Below, piece by piece: positions 1 through 8,375 of a stretch of 49,507 nucleotides of DNA. The translations under genes were made by a program, and so were the position numbers. Every line of letters begins with the position of its first letter. The first letter of the stretch is position 1. The stretch comes from F2B08 sp046260445 (lineage in GTDB: Bacteria > Actinomycetota > Actinomycetes > Actinomycetales > Dermatophilaceae), in contig JBHEPF010000131.1 of assembly GCA_046260445.1 (NCBI GenBank), positions 1-49,507 on the forward strand. The letters are read 5' to 3'. The notes below the pieces were generated by a model that searched no databases, was not told the DNA's origin, and saw only the letters and a program-made list of their open reading frames with translations.

Positions 1-13
1 CACAAGGAGCATC

Positions 14-784
14 GTGAGCACCCTGACCGACGAGACCCGCTACACCAAGCTGCGGCGGTTCAACATCATCGCCGCGGTGGTGCACGCCGCCCAGGCAGTG
101 GCCGTGGTGCTCCTGGCGAACGACTTCACGCTCCCGATGACGGCGACCTACATGGCCGGCCCGCCCGGCACACCGCCCCAGGACCAGGTGACGATCTGGA
201 ACGTCCCGACCGCCCTCGCGATCGCGCTGTTCCTCGCGCTCTCCTCGCTGTTCCACATCATCGTCGCCTCGCCGCCGTTCTTCGACCGCTACCGCGAGGG
301 CCTGAAGCGCAGCCACAACTACTTCCGTTGGGTCGAGTACTCCCTGTCCAGCTCGCTGATGATCGTCATCATCGCCCAGCTCGTCGGCATCTCCGACATG
401 GTCGCGCTGCTCGCACTGTTCTGGGTCAACGCCGCGATGATCCTCTTCGGCTGGCTCCAGGAGAAGTACCACCAGCCCGGTGACGGCGGCTGGCTGCCGT
501 TCCTCTTCGGCTGCGTCGTGGGATTGATCCCCTGGATCGGCATCCTCCTGTACGTGATCGCCCCGGGGTCGACGTCCGGCGCCGAGCCGCCCGGGTTCGT
601 CTACGGGATCATCGTCTCGCTGTTCCTCTTCTTCAACAGCTTCGCGCTCGTGCAGTGGCTGCAGTACAAGCAGACCGGCAAGTTCTCCGACTACCTCGTC
701 GGGGAGAGGACCTACATCATCCTCAGCCTCGTCGCGAAGTCCCTGCTCGCCTGGCAGATCTTCGGCGGCACGCTCGCGGGCTGA
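14..784 (+). CDS. Heliorhodopsin
   Basis: Seven-helix retinal-binding membrane protein of the heliorhodopsin family, 256 residues, which is normal for the family. These proteins sit with the N-terminus inside the cell, opposite to type-1 rhodopsins, and are thought to be light sensors rather than pumps. The sequence shows family-typical stretches (ANDFTLPMTATY after helix 1, RSHNYFRWVEYS at the start of helix 3) and the retinal Schiff-base lysine K242 in the last helix (LSLVAKSLLAWQIFGG). The start is a GTG at 14 with an AAGGAG ribosome site at 4-9. The gene converges on the LysM gene, with a strong hairpin between them. A relic of a second copy lies at 1507-1600. The family is certain; the light-driven role is not defined. 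Confidence 0.95.
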   Translation: MSTLTDETRYTKLRRFNIIAAVVHAAQAVAVVLLANDFTLPMTATYMAGPPGTPPQDQVTIWNVPTALAIALFLALSSLFHIIVASPPFFDRYREGLKRSHNYFRWVEYSLSSSLMIVIIAQLVGISDMVALLALFWVNAAMILFGWLQEKYHQPGDGGWLPFLFGCVVGLIPWIGILLYVIAPGSTSGAEPPGFVYGIIVSLFLFFNSFALVQWLQYKQTGKFSDYLVGERTYIILSLVAKSLLAWQIFGGTLAG

Positions 785-811
785 GGTCGGCAAGCCTCGT
801 CGCGGAGCTGT

Positions 812-851
812 GTCATGCCGAACGCGCGCTATGTCGCGCGTTCGGCATGAC
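812..851. terminator. Perfect 17-bp hairpin between convergent genes
   Basis: The arms at 812-828 and 835-851 are perfect reverse complements (17 bp) around a 6-base loop. The hairpin lies between the ends of the heliorhodopsin gene and the oppositely oriented LysM gene, so it probably terminates both transcripts. There is no T tract, which is usual in GC-rich actinobacteria. A dispersed palindromic repeat is an alternative. Confidence 0.7.
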
Positions 852-886
852 GGAGGCGAAGGCGAAAGCCGACGGTCAGCCGCGGC

Positions 887-1378
887 TCACGCGCGCGGCA
901 CCCTGATCACGTCACCGGGATGGATGAGGTTGGGGTTGTGGATCGTCGTCGGATTGGCCACCACCAGGCGGTGATAGAGACCGCCGTTGCCATAGTGCTG
1001 GTCGGCGATCGTCCACAGCGTCTCGCCGAACTCGACGACGTGCTCGAGGTAGGTCGTGTAGCCCGGGACGATCTGGTCGCCGAGAAGCACCGGCACGACG
1101 ACACCGTCGAGCTCGGCACCGTCCTTGGGCGAGACGTGGAAGACCTCGATGAAGACCCGGTCACGGATGAAGGCCGCACTCGACACGTCGACGGAGATCT
1201 GGAACTGGCCGTGACCGCCGATGCCGTCGCCGGCCATGAAGTGGCCTGTGACCTCGTCGTGGCCCTCCGTGATGCGATAGCTGAAGCCCGCCTCGAACGC
1301 CGCCCCGGCCACGCCGCCGACGTGAATCGTGTTCCCCACGATGTCGTAGGGACGCGGTTGCTGGACATCGATCGTCAT
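887..1378 (-). CDS. Gmad2 plus LysM domain protein
   Basis: A 163-residue protein. Residues about 10-100 look like the Gmad2 immunoglobulin-like domain of spore-germination and surface proteins (VGGVAGAAFEAGFSYRI, then VTGHFMAGDGIGG). Residues about 112-162 form one LysM peptidoglycan-binding module (VEFGETLWTIADQHYG at its start, HPGDVIRVP at its end). A cell-wall binding role is therefore likely. No signal peptide or membrane helix is visible, so either export uses another route or the protein acts on wall fragments inside the cell. It is a single gene convergent with the heliorhodopsin gene. The ATG at 1378 is preceded by an AGGAGGACCAG ribosome site. Confidence 0.85.
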   Translation of the reverse strand: MTIDVQQPRPYDIVGNTIHVGGVAGAAFEAGFSYRITEGHDEVTGHFMAGDGIGGHGQFQISVDVSSAAFIRDRVFIEVFHVSPKDGAELDGVVVPVLLGDQIVPGYTTYLEHVVEFGETLWTIADQHYGNGGLYHRLVVANPTTIHNPNLIHPGDVIRVPRA

Positions 1379-1506
1379 CTGGTCCTCCTCTGCTCACCGA
1401 CGGCGCGTCGAACCACGCCGATCCATCGAGTCTGGCAGAGCGACCCGCTCCGCGGAAGGCCGTATGCGCCCGGCCACCCCAGCGCGAAACCTCAGTACTG
1501 CACCCG

Positions 1507-1600
1507 CCGACTACCTCGTCGGCGAGCGGACCTCCCTCGCCCTCAGCCTCGTCGGGAAGTCGGTGCTGGCCCTGCAGATCTTCGGGGGCACGCTCGCCAC
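1507..1600 (+). pseudogene. Relic of a second heliorhodopsin (last helix only)
   Basis: The bases at 1507-1599 align without gaps to 687-779 of the intact heliorhodopsin gene, with about 14 differences by eye. The translation DYLVGERTSLALSLVGKSV keeps the retinal lysine (GKS) and continues QIFGGTLA. Nothing recognisable from the first six helices remains upstream, and the stop codon is lost because the frame runs on after GGTLAT. The differences are spread out and mostly conservative, so this is an old divergent paralogue or a fragment from a related strain rather than a recent copy. Confidence 0.85.
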
Positions 1601-1635
1601 CTGGGGTCGCCCCCCATGGGTTTGCGGTGCTCCGC

Positions 1636-2115
1636 TCAGCCGATGAACTCCTCGAGGTCGGCGCAGAAGTCCCGCCCGTCGGTCTGCCGCAGCCGGTGAG
1701 CGTGTCGAGGCCGACGAACTCTGCCTCGCCGTCGTCGCTCGGGTCGCTCGGCGTGCCGCCGTGGTCGATGAGGAGCATGAATCGGACCAGACCGGTGTCG
1801 GTGAAGAGCCGCTTTCCGTTCAAGGAGTAGTGGTTGGCCCCCGCGGCCTGGACCTGGATGGCCAGGGTCCCGTCGCCGTTGTCGATGACACTGTTGTCGC
1901 GGTCGTTGATGGCATAGGTGTTCGTGAAGACGTCCCCGGTCGCCGGGTTCGACCAGGACTGGGCGCCCTGGAACCGGGAGTCGCTCCACTCGACGTGCTC
2001 GCTCGTCGCGGGGCCGGCCGCCGCCGGTATCAGCCGAGTATCCGGGCCCGGAAGATGGGGCGGATCCGTGCCGGCACGGATGTCCGGACGAGTGGGCGGC
2101 GGCTGTCACGCGCTG
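1636..2115 (-). pseudogene. Truncated, frameshifted secreted-protein remnant
   Basis: On the minus strand a frame opens at about 2115 just after a TGA and has no usable start. It begins with a proline-rich stretch (about 2115-2050), then a protein-like segment (SEHVEWSDSRFQGAQSW, then DNGDGTLAIQVQAAG, then RLFTDTGLVRFMLLIDHGG). Near 1693 the frame must shift by one base to reach the tail TDGRDFCADLEEFIG and a stop at 1636. One lost C in a CC pair would explain the shift. The pattern resembles exported actinobacterial hypothetical proteins of unknown role. The N-terminal signal peptide seems to be missing. Confidence 0.6.
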
Positions 2116-2128
2116 CAGCGCACTCGAG

Positions 2129-2599
2129 TCAGTACGGAACGCGGTCCGGCTTGTCCGCCCAGGCTGCGAAGGGCAGGTCAGTGTCGGCGACCGCGAGGCG
2201 CTCCAGCCGCACGGGTAGATCCGCCCGGTGCACCGCCAAAAGCTCGTAGAACCGGAGATCGTCGAACCCGGCCTCCGCTGCGTGGTGGCGGTCTGCCGCA
2301 TACACGATCCGGTCGAGTCGCGACCACAGCGACGCGGCGAGGCAGAGCGGGCACGGCTCGCACGAGGCGTACAGCGTCGCGCCTGCAAGCGAGAAGTCGC
2401 CCTGGGCCCGACAGGCCGCCCGGATCGCCACGATCTCGGCGTGGGCGGTGGGGTCGAGGTCGGGGGTGACGCGGTTGACGCCCGAGGCCAGGAACGCCCG
2501 GTCGGCGACGATGACCGCGCCGAACGGCCCGCCTCCGTCCGCAACGTTCGCGACCGCGAGGTCGACGGCGAGGGTGAGCCAGTGGGCGTCCGTGTTCAC
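2129..2599 (-). CDS. guaD: Guanine deaminase-like nucleoside/base deaminase
   Basis: A 156-residue zinc enzyme of the cytidine-deaminase fold. The motifs are HAE (H53, E55) and the zinc cysteines in SCEPCPLC (C83, C86). The context DPTAHAEIVAIRAAC and AAEAGFDD is typical of the GuaD guanine deaminases (guanine to xanthine, purine salvage and degradation) and distinguishes it from tRNA adenosine deaminases. The start is a GTG at 2599 (GTG AAC ACG), and a weak CAGACT box lies 6 bases upstream. It stands alone next to the secreted-protein remnant. Substrate assignment rests on motif resemblance only. Confidence 0.8.
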   Translation of the reverse strand: MNTDAHWLTLAVDLAVANVADGGGPFGAVIVADRAFLASGVNRVTPDLDPTAHAEIVAIRAACRAQGDFSLAGATLYASCEPCPLCLAASLWSRLDRIVYAADRHHAAEAGFDDLRFYELLAVHRADLPVRLERLAVADTDLPFAAWADKPDRVPY

Positions 2600-2650
2600 A
2601 CGGCCAGTCTGGCCCCGGAACTCAGCGGTATGCGGCGCTCGCGTCGCAGA

Positions 2651-3136
2651 TCACGTACACCTGACGTTCGGGTTGAGCGCGGCGAAGGTTCCGGCGGGGT
2701 TGCCCTGCCAGATCCACGCATGCAGGGTGTGGAACGGCGGGCCGCCCGCGGGGTGCGGCGGCTGAAACGCCTGACCGAACAGCCGCGCCGAGCCGTCCCA
2801 GGTGGCGTACTCGACGGCCACGAGCTTGAGCGACCCGTTGCGGCGCGGGGCGTAGACGAGGATCTCAGGGCTCGTCGCGTCGAGATCCGACGCGGTCGCG
2901 GCGACGCCCCGCCCGTAGTGGTAACCCATGTTGGGCACGCAGGGCGAGACGGGTTCGTACCCGGCCGCGACTGCTGCGTCCACGGAGTGGTATTCCGCGG
3001 TCGCGGCCCGGACCTGGGCGAGCTCAGCGCCGACGCTGTCCGGAGCGGCGCTCGCGGCGGCGCTCATCGAGCCGGCGAGGGCCAGCGCCATGAGCCCGCC
3101 GGCGACGCGGCGTCCTCTAGTTGCAGTCGATGACAT
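2651..3136 (-). CDS. Small exported protein of unknown function
   Basis: A 161-residue protein with a clear signal peptide: RRVAGG, a hydrophobic stretch, and cleavage probably at ASAA-PDS near residue 30. The mature part has an alanine-rich helix (residues 30-60), then a conserved-looking SPCVPNMGYHYG motif and a tail with HAWIWQGNPAGTFAALNP and a near-terminal cysteine (NVRC). The two cysteines could form a disulphide, and the histidines suggest a metal or haem ligand, but I do not recognise a characterised family. The ATG at 3136 has GGAGAGTCACC upstream. It lies in the same direction as the cupin and the hydrolase-regulator gene. Confidence 0.8.
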   Translation of the reverse strand: MSSTATRGRRVAGGLMALALAGSMSAAASAAPDSVGAELAQVRAATAEYHSVDAAVAAGYEPVSPCVPNMGYHYGRGVAATASDLDATSPEILVYAPRRNGSLKLVAVEYATWDGSARLFGQAFQPPHPAGGPPFHTLHAWIWQGNPAGTFAALNPNVRCT

Positions 3137-3185
3137 GGTGACTCTCCTTCGGTGGGTTCTTGTCGGGGTCAGCGGGATGGGACGG

Positions 3186-3704
3186 TCAGGACCGCAGGGG
3201 CGACGGCGGCGGACCGAGCACTTCGACGCCGTGTCGAGCGCAGGCCTCGGCGACCTGACCGGGGTCGATCTCCATCGGATCGGGCAGGCGTCCCACGGGC
3301 ATCTCGGCGCCGAGGTGGGTGACGAGGTCGATGAAGCTCGGCTCGGAACGGCGCCCGGCGACCACCGTGAGGAACCGCGCCGTCTCCGACTCGACCTGGA
3401 ACGTGTGCGCCTCACCGACCGGGAGCAGCAGGACCGTGCCCGTCTCACCGTGAACACTCTTCCCGCCGTACTCGAACCGGACGCGGCCGTCGACCACGTA
3501 GAAGAGCTCGTCCTCCTCGCGGTGCAGATGCAAGGGGGGACCGAAGCCGCGTGGTGCCATGAACTCGACCGCTCCCAGACCCGAGGTGCACTCGCCGGGA
3601 TCGACCTTGACGGTCGCGAGGTGGTTGAGGAAGGCCCGGTGCACACCGGCACCGTCGGGGAGGAACCGGAACGTCGAACCCTGGGAAGTGGTGATGGTGT
3701 TCAT
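3186..3704 (-). CDS. Cupin-domain protein
   Basis: A 172-residue single-domain cupin. The metal-binding set is present in motif 1 (H59, H61, E66 in PPLHLHREEDE) and motif 2 (H100 in PVGEAHTF). Such proteins include small dioxygenases, isomerases and binding proteins; no substrate can be named. The start at 3704 (MNTITTSQG) is preferred because the upstream in-frame sequence is not protein-like. It is encoded just downstream of the alpha/beta-hydrolase/BTAD gene (52 bp gap) and upstream of a small exported protein, all on the minus strand, so the three may be co-transcribed. Confidence 0.85.
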   Translation of the reverse strand: MNTITTSQGSTFRFLPDGAGVHRAFLNHLATVKVDPGECTSGLGAVEFMAPRGFGPPLHLHREEDELFYVVDGRVRFEYGGKSVHGETGTVLLLPVGEAHTFQVESETARFLTVVAGRRSEPSFIDLVTHLGAEMPVGRLPDPMEIDPGQVAEACARHGVEVLGPPPSPLRS

Positions 3705-3756
3705 GGCACCACCGTGTCGGGCACCCCTTTCGAAAGCCTTTCGATCGCGACTGGAC

Positions 3757-5262
3757 TCAGAGTCCGAGCTCCGCGAGCACCTCATCCAGTCGCCGCTGCG
3801 CCTCCGCAGCCTCACCGAGCCGACCGGACCCATGCAGCCGCCGGACCAGCAGCCGATGCGCCCCCTCGTCATAGGGGTCGATCTCCACCACGTTGCGCAG
3901 TGCCGCGACGGCGACCGCTGGATCGGCATCCTCACCCAGTCTCCGGGCAGCCGCGGCGACCCTGTCCCGCATCTCGTCGCGCAGTGAACCCGACCAGTCC
4001 TCGTACCGGTCCTCCGGCAGCAGGTCGGCATACCCGTCCACGACCGCCTGGTCCGCGGTCAACCTGAACCATGCCTCCAGATCGACCGACACCTGGGAGA
4101 GGTCGAGCCGCACCGTGGAGCGGTCTGCCACAACCCCACCACCGAGGACTCGCCGCAATGCGGAGAGCTGCACCGAGAGCCGGGCATTGAGGCGGTTCGA
4201 GCACTCGCCGGGCCACAACACCTCGATGAGCTCCTCGCGGGGCACGGGCCAGCCGCGGGCGACGACGAGCCGCTTGAGCAGTGTTCGAGCGCGCCGCGAG
4301 CCCCACTCCGCCACCGGCACCGGCACCCCGTCGACGACGACGGCGAACCTCCCCATCGTGGTGACCCTCACGGTGCGCCGGCTGGCGGTCGGCCGCGACC
4401 GCACCGTCCCCGTCGTGAAGCGCTCGACCGCGTCACAGATCGCATCGACGTCCCCGGCGAAGGCATAGTGATCTCCGCCGGGCACCTCCTCCATCCGCAC
4501 CTCGGCGCCCGCAGCCTCGAAGAGCCGCAACGTCTCCCGGGCCCGCTCGATCGAGACGACGGGGTCGCCCGTGCGGTGGACGATGAGCACCGGACACTCC
4601 ACCCGGTCGAGAACGCCGCGAGCATCCGTGTCGCCGTTGGACTGGAACAGCGCGAGCAGCGAGTCTCGGCTGATCGCGTGGCGCTCGTAGTGCGACCACC
4701 ATCGGACGAACTCCTCGTCAGCGAGCAGTGACGGGGCGAACAAGGCGATCGAGCGCGACTGCGACGTCCCCCAGGCAGAGACGTACGCCGACCACCGCTC
4801 CCTCGCGGCCGCCAGCCCCTCGGGGGTCGAACGCTCTGCGCGCGCCTGGTCCGACAACAGCGAGGCCGCCGTGCCCTCGAGAATGAGGCCGTCGACCCGG
4901 TCCGGATAGGTGGCGGCGAACATGATCGCCATCGGCCCGCCCTCCGACACCCCATGGATGTATGCGCTGCTCACCCCGGCGTCATCCATGACCGCCCGGA
5001 GCTCGTCCACCCGCTCATCGAGGCCGGGCACGTCGAGGGTGCGATCGGACAGTCCCGTCCCCCGCTTGTCGTAGATGACCTGCCGGGAGAACGATGCATA
5101 CCGCTCGAACATCCGCCGCACCAGCGGTGACTCCCAGACCAGCTCGACGTTCTGCGCCAGCGGCGGTGCCACACAGATGGTCACCGGCCCCTCGCCGAAG
5201 ACCTCATAGGCGATGGTCGAGCCGGCGGCCTGGGCGAATCGGATCTCGGGCACGCCCTCCAT
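3757..5262 (-). CDS. Alpha/beta-hydrolase fused to SARP-type (wHTH-BTAD) regulator
   Basis: About 501 residues in two halves. The first (about 1-285) is an alpha/beta-hydrolase with nucleophile GVSEGG, an acid in HRTGDP and the histidine in GGDHYAF, so the catalytic triad looks complete. The second half is a winged-helix OmpR-like DNA-binding domain (VTTMGRFAVVVDG, LLKRLVVARG, SNRLNARLSVQLSALRRVL) followed by a bacterial transcriptional activator (BTAD) helical domain ending in EAQRRLDEVLAELGL. In SARP proteins the order is wHTH then BTAD, and here the hydrolase is fused in front as a probable ligand sensor or active enzyme. The ATG at 5262 gives the cleaner N-terminus; an in-frame GTG at 5289 is possible. 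Targets are unknown; the adjacent cupin is a candidate. Confidence 0.88.
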   Translation of the reverse strand: MEGVPEIRFAQAAGSTIAYEVFGEGPVTICVAPPLAQNVELVWESPLVRRMFERYASFSRQVIYDKRGTGLSDRTLDVPGLDERVDELRAVMDDAGVSSAYIHGVSEGGPMAIMFAATYPDRVDGLILEGTAASLLSDQARAERSTPEGLAAARERWSAYVSAWGTSQSRSIALFAPSLLADEEFVRWWSHYERHAISRDSLLALFQSNGDTDARGVLDRVECPVLIVHRTGDPVVSIERARETLRLFEAAGAEVRMEEVPGGDHYAFAGDVDAICDAVERFTTGTVRSRPTASRRTVRVTTMGRFAVVVDGVPVPVAEWGSRRARTLLKRLVVARGWPVPREELIEVLWPGECSNRLNARLSVQLSALRRVLGGGVVADRSTVRLDLSQVSVDLEAWFRLTADQAVVDGYADLLPEDRYEDWSGSLRDEMRDRVAAAARRLGEDADPAVAVAALRNVVEIDPYDEGAHRLLVRRLHGSGRLGEAAEAQRRLDEVLAELGL

Positions 5263-5330
5263 GCCCCACGAGCCAACCACAGCAACCACCCGATGGGAAC
5301 CGGCTTGACGAGAACCCTGCGTTTAGGGAA

Positions 5331-5573
5331 CACGCCGTCCACGAGCTCCTCGAGCAGATCGAGGTCGAGCAGTCCGGGCTGTCCCAGCACCTCGCTGTCC
5401 TGCGACGCACGGGACTGGTGCGCCAGCAGCGCGTCGGCGGGCAGGTCGTGTACTCGCTCGTCGGGGCCGAGGTCGCCCAGCTCCTCGTCTCGGCCCGCAG
5501 GCTGCTGCGCGAGCTGCTCGACGAGGGCCGCGCCATCACGGAGTCGCTGGAGACGGTGGAGGACACCCCGTGA
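5331..5573 (+). pseudogene. C-terminal remnant of an ArsR-family regulator
   Basis: The frame reads ELLEQIEVEQSGLSQHLAVL then RTGLVRQQRVGGQVVYSLVG, which is the recognition helix and wing of an ArsR/SmtB winged-helix repressor, followed by a C-terminal helix. The first 40-50 residues and the start codon are missing: similarity stops near 5331, where the sequence joins the upstream region of the hydrolase-regulator gene. The end overlaps the next frame by 4 bases (GTGA), showing that the two were once a coupled operon. Confidence 0.75.
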
Positions 5574-5848
5574 ACCCGCTGCGGCTCGCGCGCCGCATCA
5601 GCAGGAAGGGCCGGACCGCTGAGCCGGCACCGGAGCGGCCGGAACCCCTCGACCACGCCACGGTCTTCGGCGGTAGCGTTCAGGTGCGGCACGTGGATGC
5701 GGGCTCGTGCAACGGCTGTGAGATCGAGGTCGGCGGCGCGTTCGGTCCGGTCTACGACGCGGAGCGCTACGGCGCGCGACTGGTCGCCTCACTGCGGCAC
5801 GCCGACGTCGTCGGCGGCGGGACCGGTGGCGAGCGGCGCGAGGTGTAA
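5570..5848 (+). pseudogene. N-terminal fragment of a group-4 hydrogenase / NuoB-like small subunit
   Basis: Residues 1 to about 83 resemble the start of the small subunit of membrane-bound (group 4) NiFe hydrogenases and NuoB-like proteins: LRLARRISRKG, then VRHVDAGSCNGCEIEVGGAF with the first CxxC of the iron-sulphur site, then YDAERYGARLVASLRHADVV. Similarity ends at about 5821, just where the family continues with a conserved VTG segment, and the frame stops at 5848. The other cluster ligands and the catalytic large subunit are absent. With the ArsR tail it marks a deleted hydrogenase operon. The alternative, a NuoB fragment from complex I, is less likely given the ArsR partner. Confidence 0.75.
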
Positions 5849-5962
5849 CAGTCGGCCGATCTCATCGCTCGGCTCACTGCGAGCACGAACGGTGCATCCA
5901 GAGTCGGGCAGGCGTCCCCGGGCCAGGTCCGCTTCGGGGGGTTCCGGTCGCGGGCCGGGTGT

Positions 5963-5998
5963 CGACAGTTCTGGGGCCGACAGTTCTGGGGCCGACAG
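5963..5998 (+). repeat. 15-bp tandem repeat, 2.4 copies
   Basis: CGACAGTTCTGGGGC is repeated perfectly at 5963-5977 and 5978-5992, followed by a partial third copy. It lies just upstream of the promoter of the oxidoreductase at 6022 and could be an operator or slipped-strand debris at the deletion scar. Confidence 0.8.
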
Positions 5999-6021
5999 AG
6001 CACCGGGTACGGTGAGGCAGC

Positions 6022-7023
6022 GTGACCACCACCAAGCGCATCACCCTCGCCAAGCGACCGACCGGACTGCCCGACGACGACACCTGGGCAGTGGACGAAG
6101 TCGATGTTCCCGCCCCGAACGACGGCGAGTTCGTCGTCAAGGTCGACCACATCTCGCTCGATCCCGCCATGCGCGGCTGGCTCAACGACGTTCGCTCGTA
6201 CCTGCCGCCCGTCCAGATCGGTGAGGTCATGCGCGCCTCGGTGACCGGGACGGTCGTGGAGTCGAAGCACGGCGACTTCGCGGTCGGCGACGCCGTGACC
6301 GGGACGCTCGGTGTGAGCGAGTACGCCGTGACCAACGGCCAGGGCGTACGCAAGATCGACACCTCCGTCGCGGGCCCGGCCACGTGGCTGGGCGCTCTCG
6401 GCATGCCCGGACTGACGGCCTACCACGGCCTGCACGAGGTCGGCGAGATCAAGTCCGGTGAGACCGTGCTGGTCTCGGCGGCCGCGGGGGCCGTCGGCAG
6501 CGTCGCCGGCCAGCTCGCCAAAGCCAAGGGCTGCACCGTCATCGGTGTCGCCGGCGGCGCGGAGAAGTGCGCGTGGCTGAAGGAGATCGGCTTCGACGCA
6601 GCGATCGACTACAAGAACGAGAACGTGCTCAAGCGGCTGCGTGAGATCGCCCCCAAGGGCATCGACATCTACTTCGACAACGTCGGCGGCGACATCCTCG
6701 ACGCTGCGCTGGCGAACCTACGGCGCAATGCGCGCGTCATCATCTGTGGCGCGATCTCGACCTACAACGACGAGAAGCCGGCGCCCGGGCCCAGCCGCTA
6801 CATGTCGCTGCTGGTCTTCCGGGCCAGGATGCAGGGCTTCCTGGTCTTCGACTACCCGGACAAGGACGAGGCGGCGATCGCCGACATGGCGAGTCTGATC
6901 GGTTCGGGCGACATGGTCGCCCGTGAGACCGTCGTCGAAGGTGGCATCGAGGACTTCGGGCGCACGTTGCTGGGCCTGTTCGAGGGCCGCAACACCGGAA
7001 AGCTCGTCCTCAAGATCGCCTGA
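6022..7023 (+). CDS. NADP-dependent medium-chain oxidoreductase (CurA/PTGR-like)
   Basis: A 333-residue zinc-free medium-chain dehydrogenase/reductase of the leukotriene-B4 dehydrogenase/CurA type. These use NADPH to reduce alpha,beta-unsaturated ketones and aldehydes and often serve in detoxification. The sequence shows SLDPAMRGW and GEVMRASVTGTVV in the catalytic domain, the nucleotide loop VSAAAGAVGSVAGQLAK at about residues 155-171, YFDNVGG, and the C-terminal GLFEGRNTGKLVLKI. The GTG at 6022 follows a TACGGT box (6008-6013) by 8 bases, so the mRNA may be leaderless. It is a single gene between the hydrogenase scar and a convergent gene. Confidence 0.92.
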   Translation: MTTTKRITLAKRPTGLPDDDTWAVDEVDVPAPNDGEFVVKVDHISLDPAMRGWLNDVRSYLPPVQIGEVMRASVTGTVVESKHGDFAVGDAVTGTLGVSEYAVTNGQGVRKIDTSVAGPATWLGALGMPGLTAYHGLHEVGEIKSGETVLVSAAAGAVGSVAGQLAKAKGCTVIGVAGGAEKCAWLKEIGFDAAIDYKNENVLKRLREIAPKGIDIYFDNVGGDILDAALANLRRNARVIICGAISTYNDEKPAPGPSRYMSLLVFRARMQGFLVFDYPDKDEAAIADMASLIGSGDMVARETVVEGGIEDFGRTLLGLFEGRNTGKLVLKIA

Positions 7024-7083
7024 ACCGGGTGCGGACCCGGCCGTCTCGACGAGCCTCGTCCGCGCCGGTCGATGGGACGCGAC

Positions 7084-7581
7084 CTACGCCCCCGGCGTTA
7101 TCCAGGACAGGATCTGCACGAGTCCCACGGCAGCGCAGACGGCCAGCAGCGCAGCGATGGCATAGGCGATGAGCAAGGCCGCGTCGATGCCGTTCTTCGG
7201 CTCCTCCGGCCCGACGTAGGGCTCCTTGCCGTCGAGCTCGTCGCGCTCGATCGCCTTGCGCTTGAGCGCCTCGACGCGGGGAACGGTCGGGCTGTGGCGC
7301 ACCGAGCGCGGGAGGGAACGCCACATGTTGCCGAAGTGGTCCTCGTGGTGCTCGCGCCAGGCCTTGATCGCCTCCTCGACCTCGACGCCGCGCTTCGACG
7401 TGCCGAACCAGGCAGCGCCGGCCGCCGGCAGGTCACCCATGCCGTAGAGCACCCCACCCAGCGTGGAGAGGACCTCCTCGTCGGCGGTGTGATGGAGATG
7501 ACGCGCAAGCGCATCACGCGCTCGCCAGGCCTGCCCGGAGGCGAGGTCGACATGCGCTCGCTCGATGACCTCACTCGCCAT
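7084..7581 (-). CDS. DUF6584-like protein with C-terminal membrane helix
   Basis: A 165-residue protein. The first 60 residues form TPR-like helical hairpins (ERAHVDLASGQAWRARDALA, TLGGVLYGMGDLPAAGAAWF) resembling the DUF6584 family. The middle is charged, and a single membrane helix ends the protein (ALLIAYAIAALLAVCAAVGLVQIL). It is probably tail-anchored with its helical part in the cytoplasm. Function is unknown. Its start at 7581 lies 24 bases from the end of the truncated transporter on the same strand, so it may once have shared that transcript. Confidence 0.75.
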   Translation of the reverse strand: MASEVIERAHVDLASGQAWRARDALARHLHHTADEEVLSTLGGVLYGMGDLPAAGAAWFGTSKRGVEVEEAIKAWREHHEDHFGNMWRSLPRSVRHSPTVPRVEALKRKAIERDELDGKEPYVGPEEPKNGIDAALLIAYAIAALLAVCAAVGLVQILSWITPGA

Positions 7582-7604
7582 GCGCCGCCCTCATGGGGTC
7601 GAGA

Positions 7605-8375
7605 CTAGCGAGCCCGGCGCGGAAACCGCAGCGCGACACCGACGGTCAGCAGGGACAGCACAGCCAGTGCGCGGAAGGCCAGCCCGGCGTCGATGGTGAA
7701 CAACGCGACGAGCCCTGCCGTCGCCCCGGCGCCGGCGACCTGCTGGAACGTGGTCAGTGCCGCACTTCCATGGGAGTACAGCGGCCGGGGCAGGCTGCCG
7801 AGCCCGACGTTCATCATCGGGGTGTTGATGAGCACCATACCGATGCTCATGAGGACATGCGCCGTGACGATGGTCCACTGGGCCGTGCCCGGCCCGAACG
7901 TCGACATGACCCACATCGCCGTCGTGAACACGACCGCGCCCGGGATGACGAGTGGCTTGGCACCGACCCGGTCGCTGAGCCCGCCGACGATCGGCCCGAG
8001 CGCACCCATGACGAGCGCTCCCGGCAGGAGCATGAGGCCGGTCGAGAGCGGGCTCAAGCCCAGCGTCTGGATGGCGAACAGCGGCAGGAGCACGGCCACC
8101 CCGAGGAGGCTGGCCAGGGTCACGCTCGTGAGGATGACAGCCAGCCGGTATGCGAGGGTCCGGAACGTGCGCAGGTCCAGGAAGGCTCGCTCCCGGCGGG
8201 CCAGCACGCGCTGCCGGAGGACGAACCAGGTGACGCCGAGAACGCCGACGGTGAGCAGGATCGCTGGGTCGACCGCGAGCTCGGCACCCTCACCGAAGCT
8301 GCTCAGGCCGAGGACGAGCGAACCGAACCCGAGGGTGGACAGCACGATCGAGAGAGCGTCGAGGTGCCCCGTCCG
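7605..8375 (-). pseudogene. C-terminal part of a DHA2-type MFS drug transporter
   Basis: About 256 residues with eight predicted membrane helices correspond to the last part of a 14-helix EmrB/QacA-type proton/drug antiporter (LDALSIVLSTLGFGSLVLGL, LLPGALVMGALGPIVGGLSD, TTFQQVAGAGATAGLV). The first roughly 200 residues, including the conserved proton-coupling motifs, are gone. Similarity stops at about 8375, exactly where a TetR gene on the other strand begins, also without its 5' end. No start codon of its own is evident. Confidence 0.85.
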
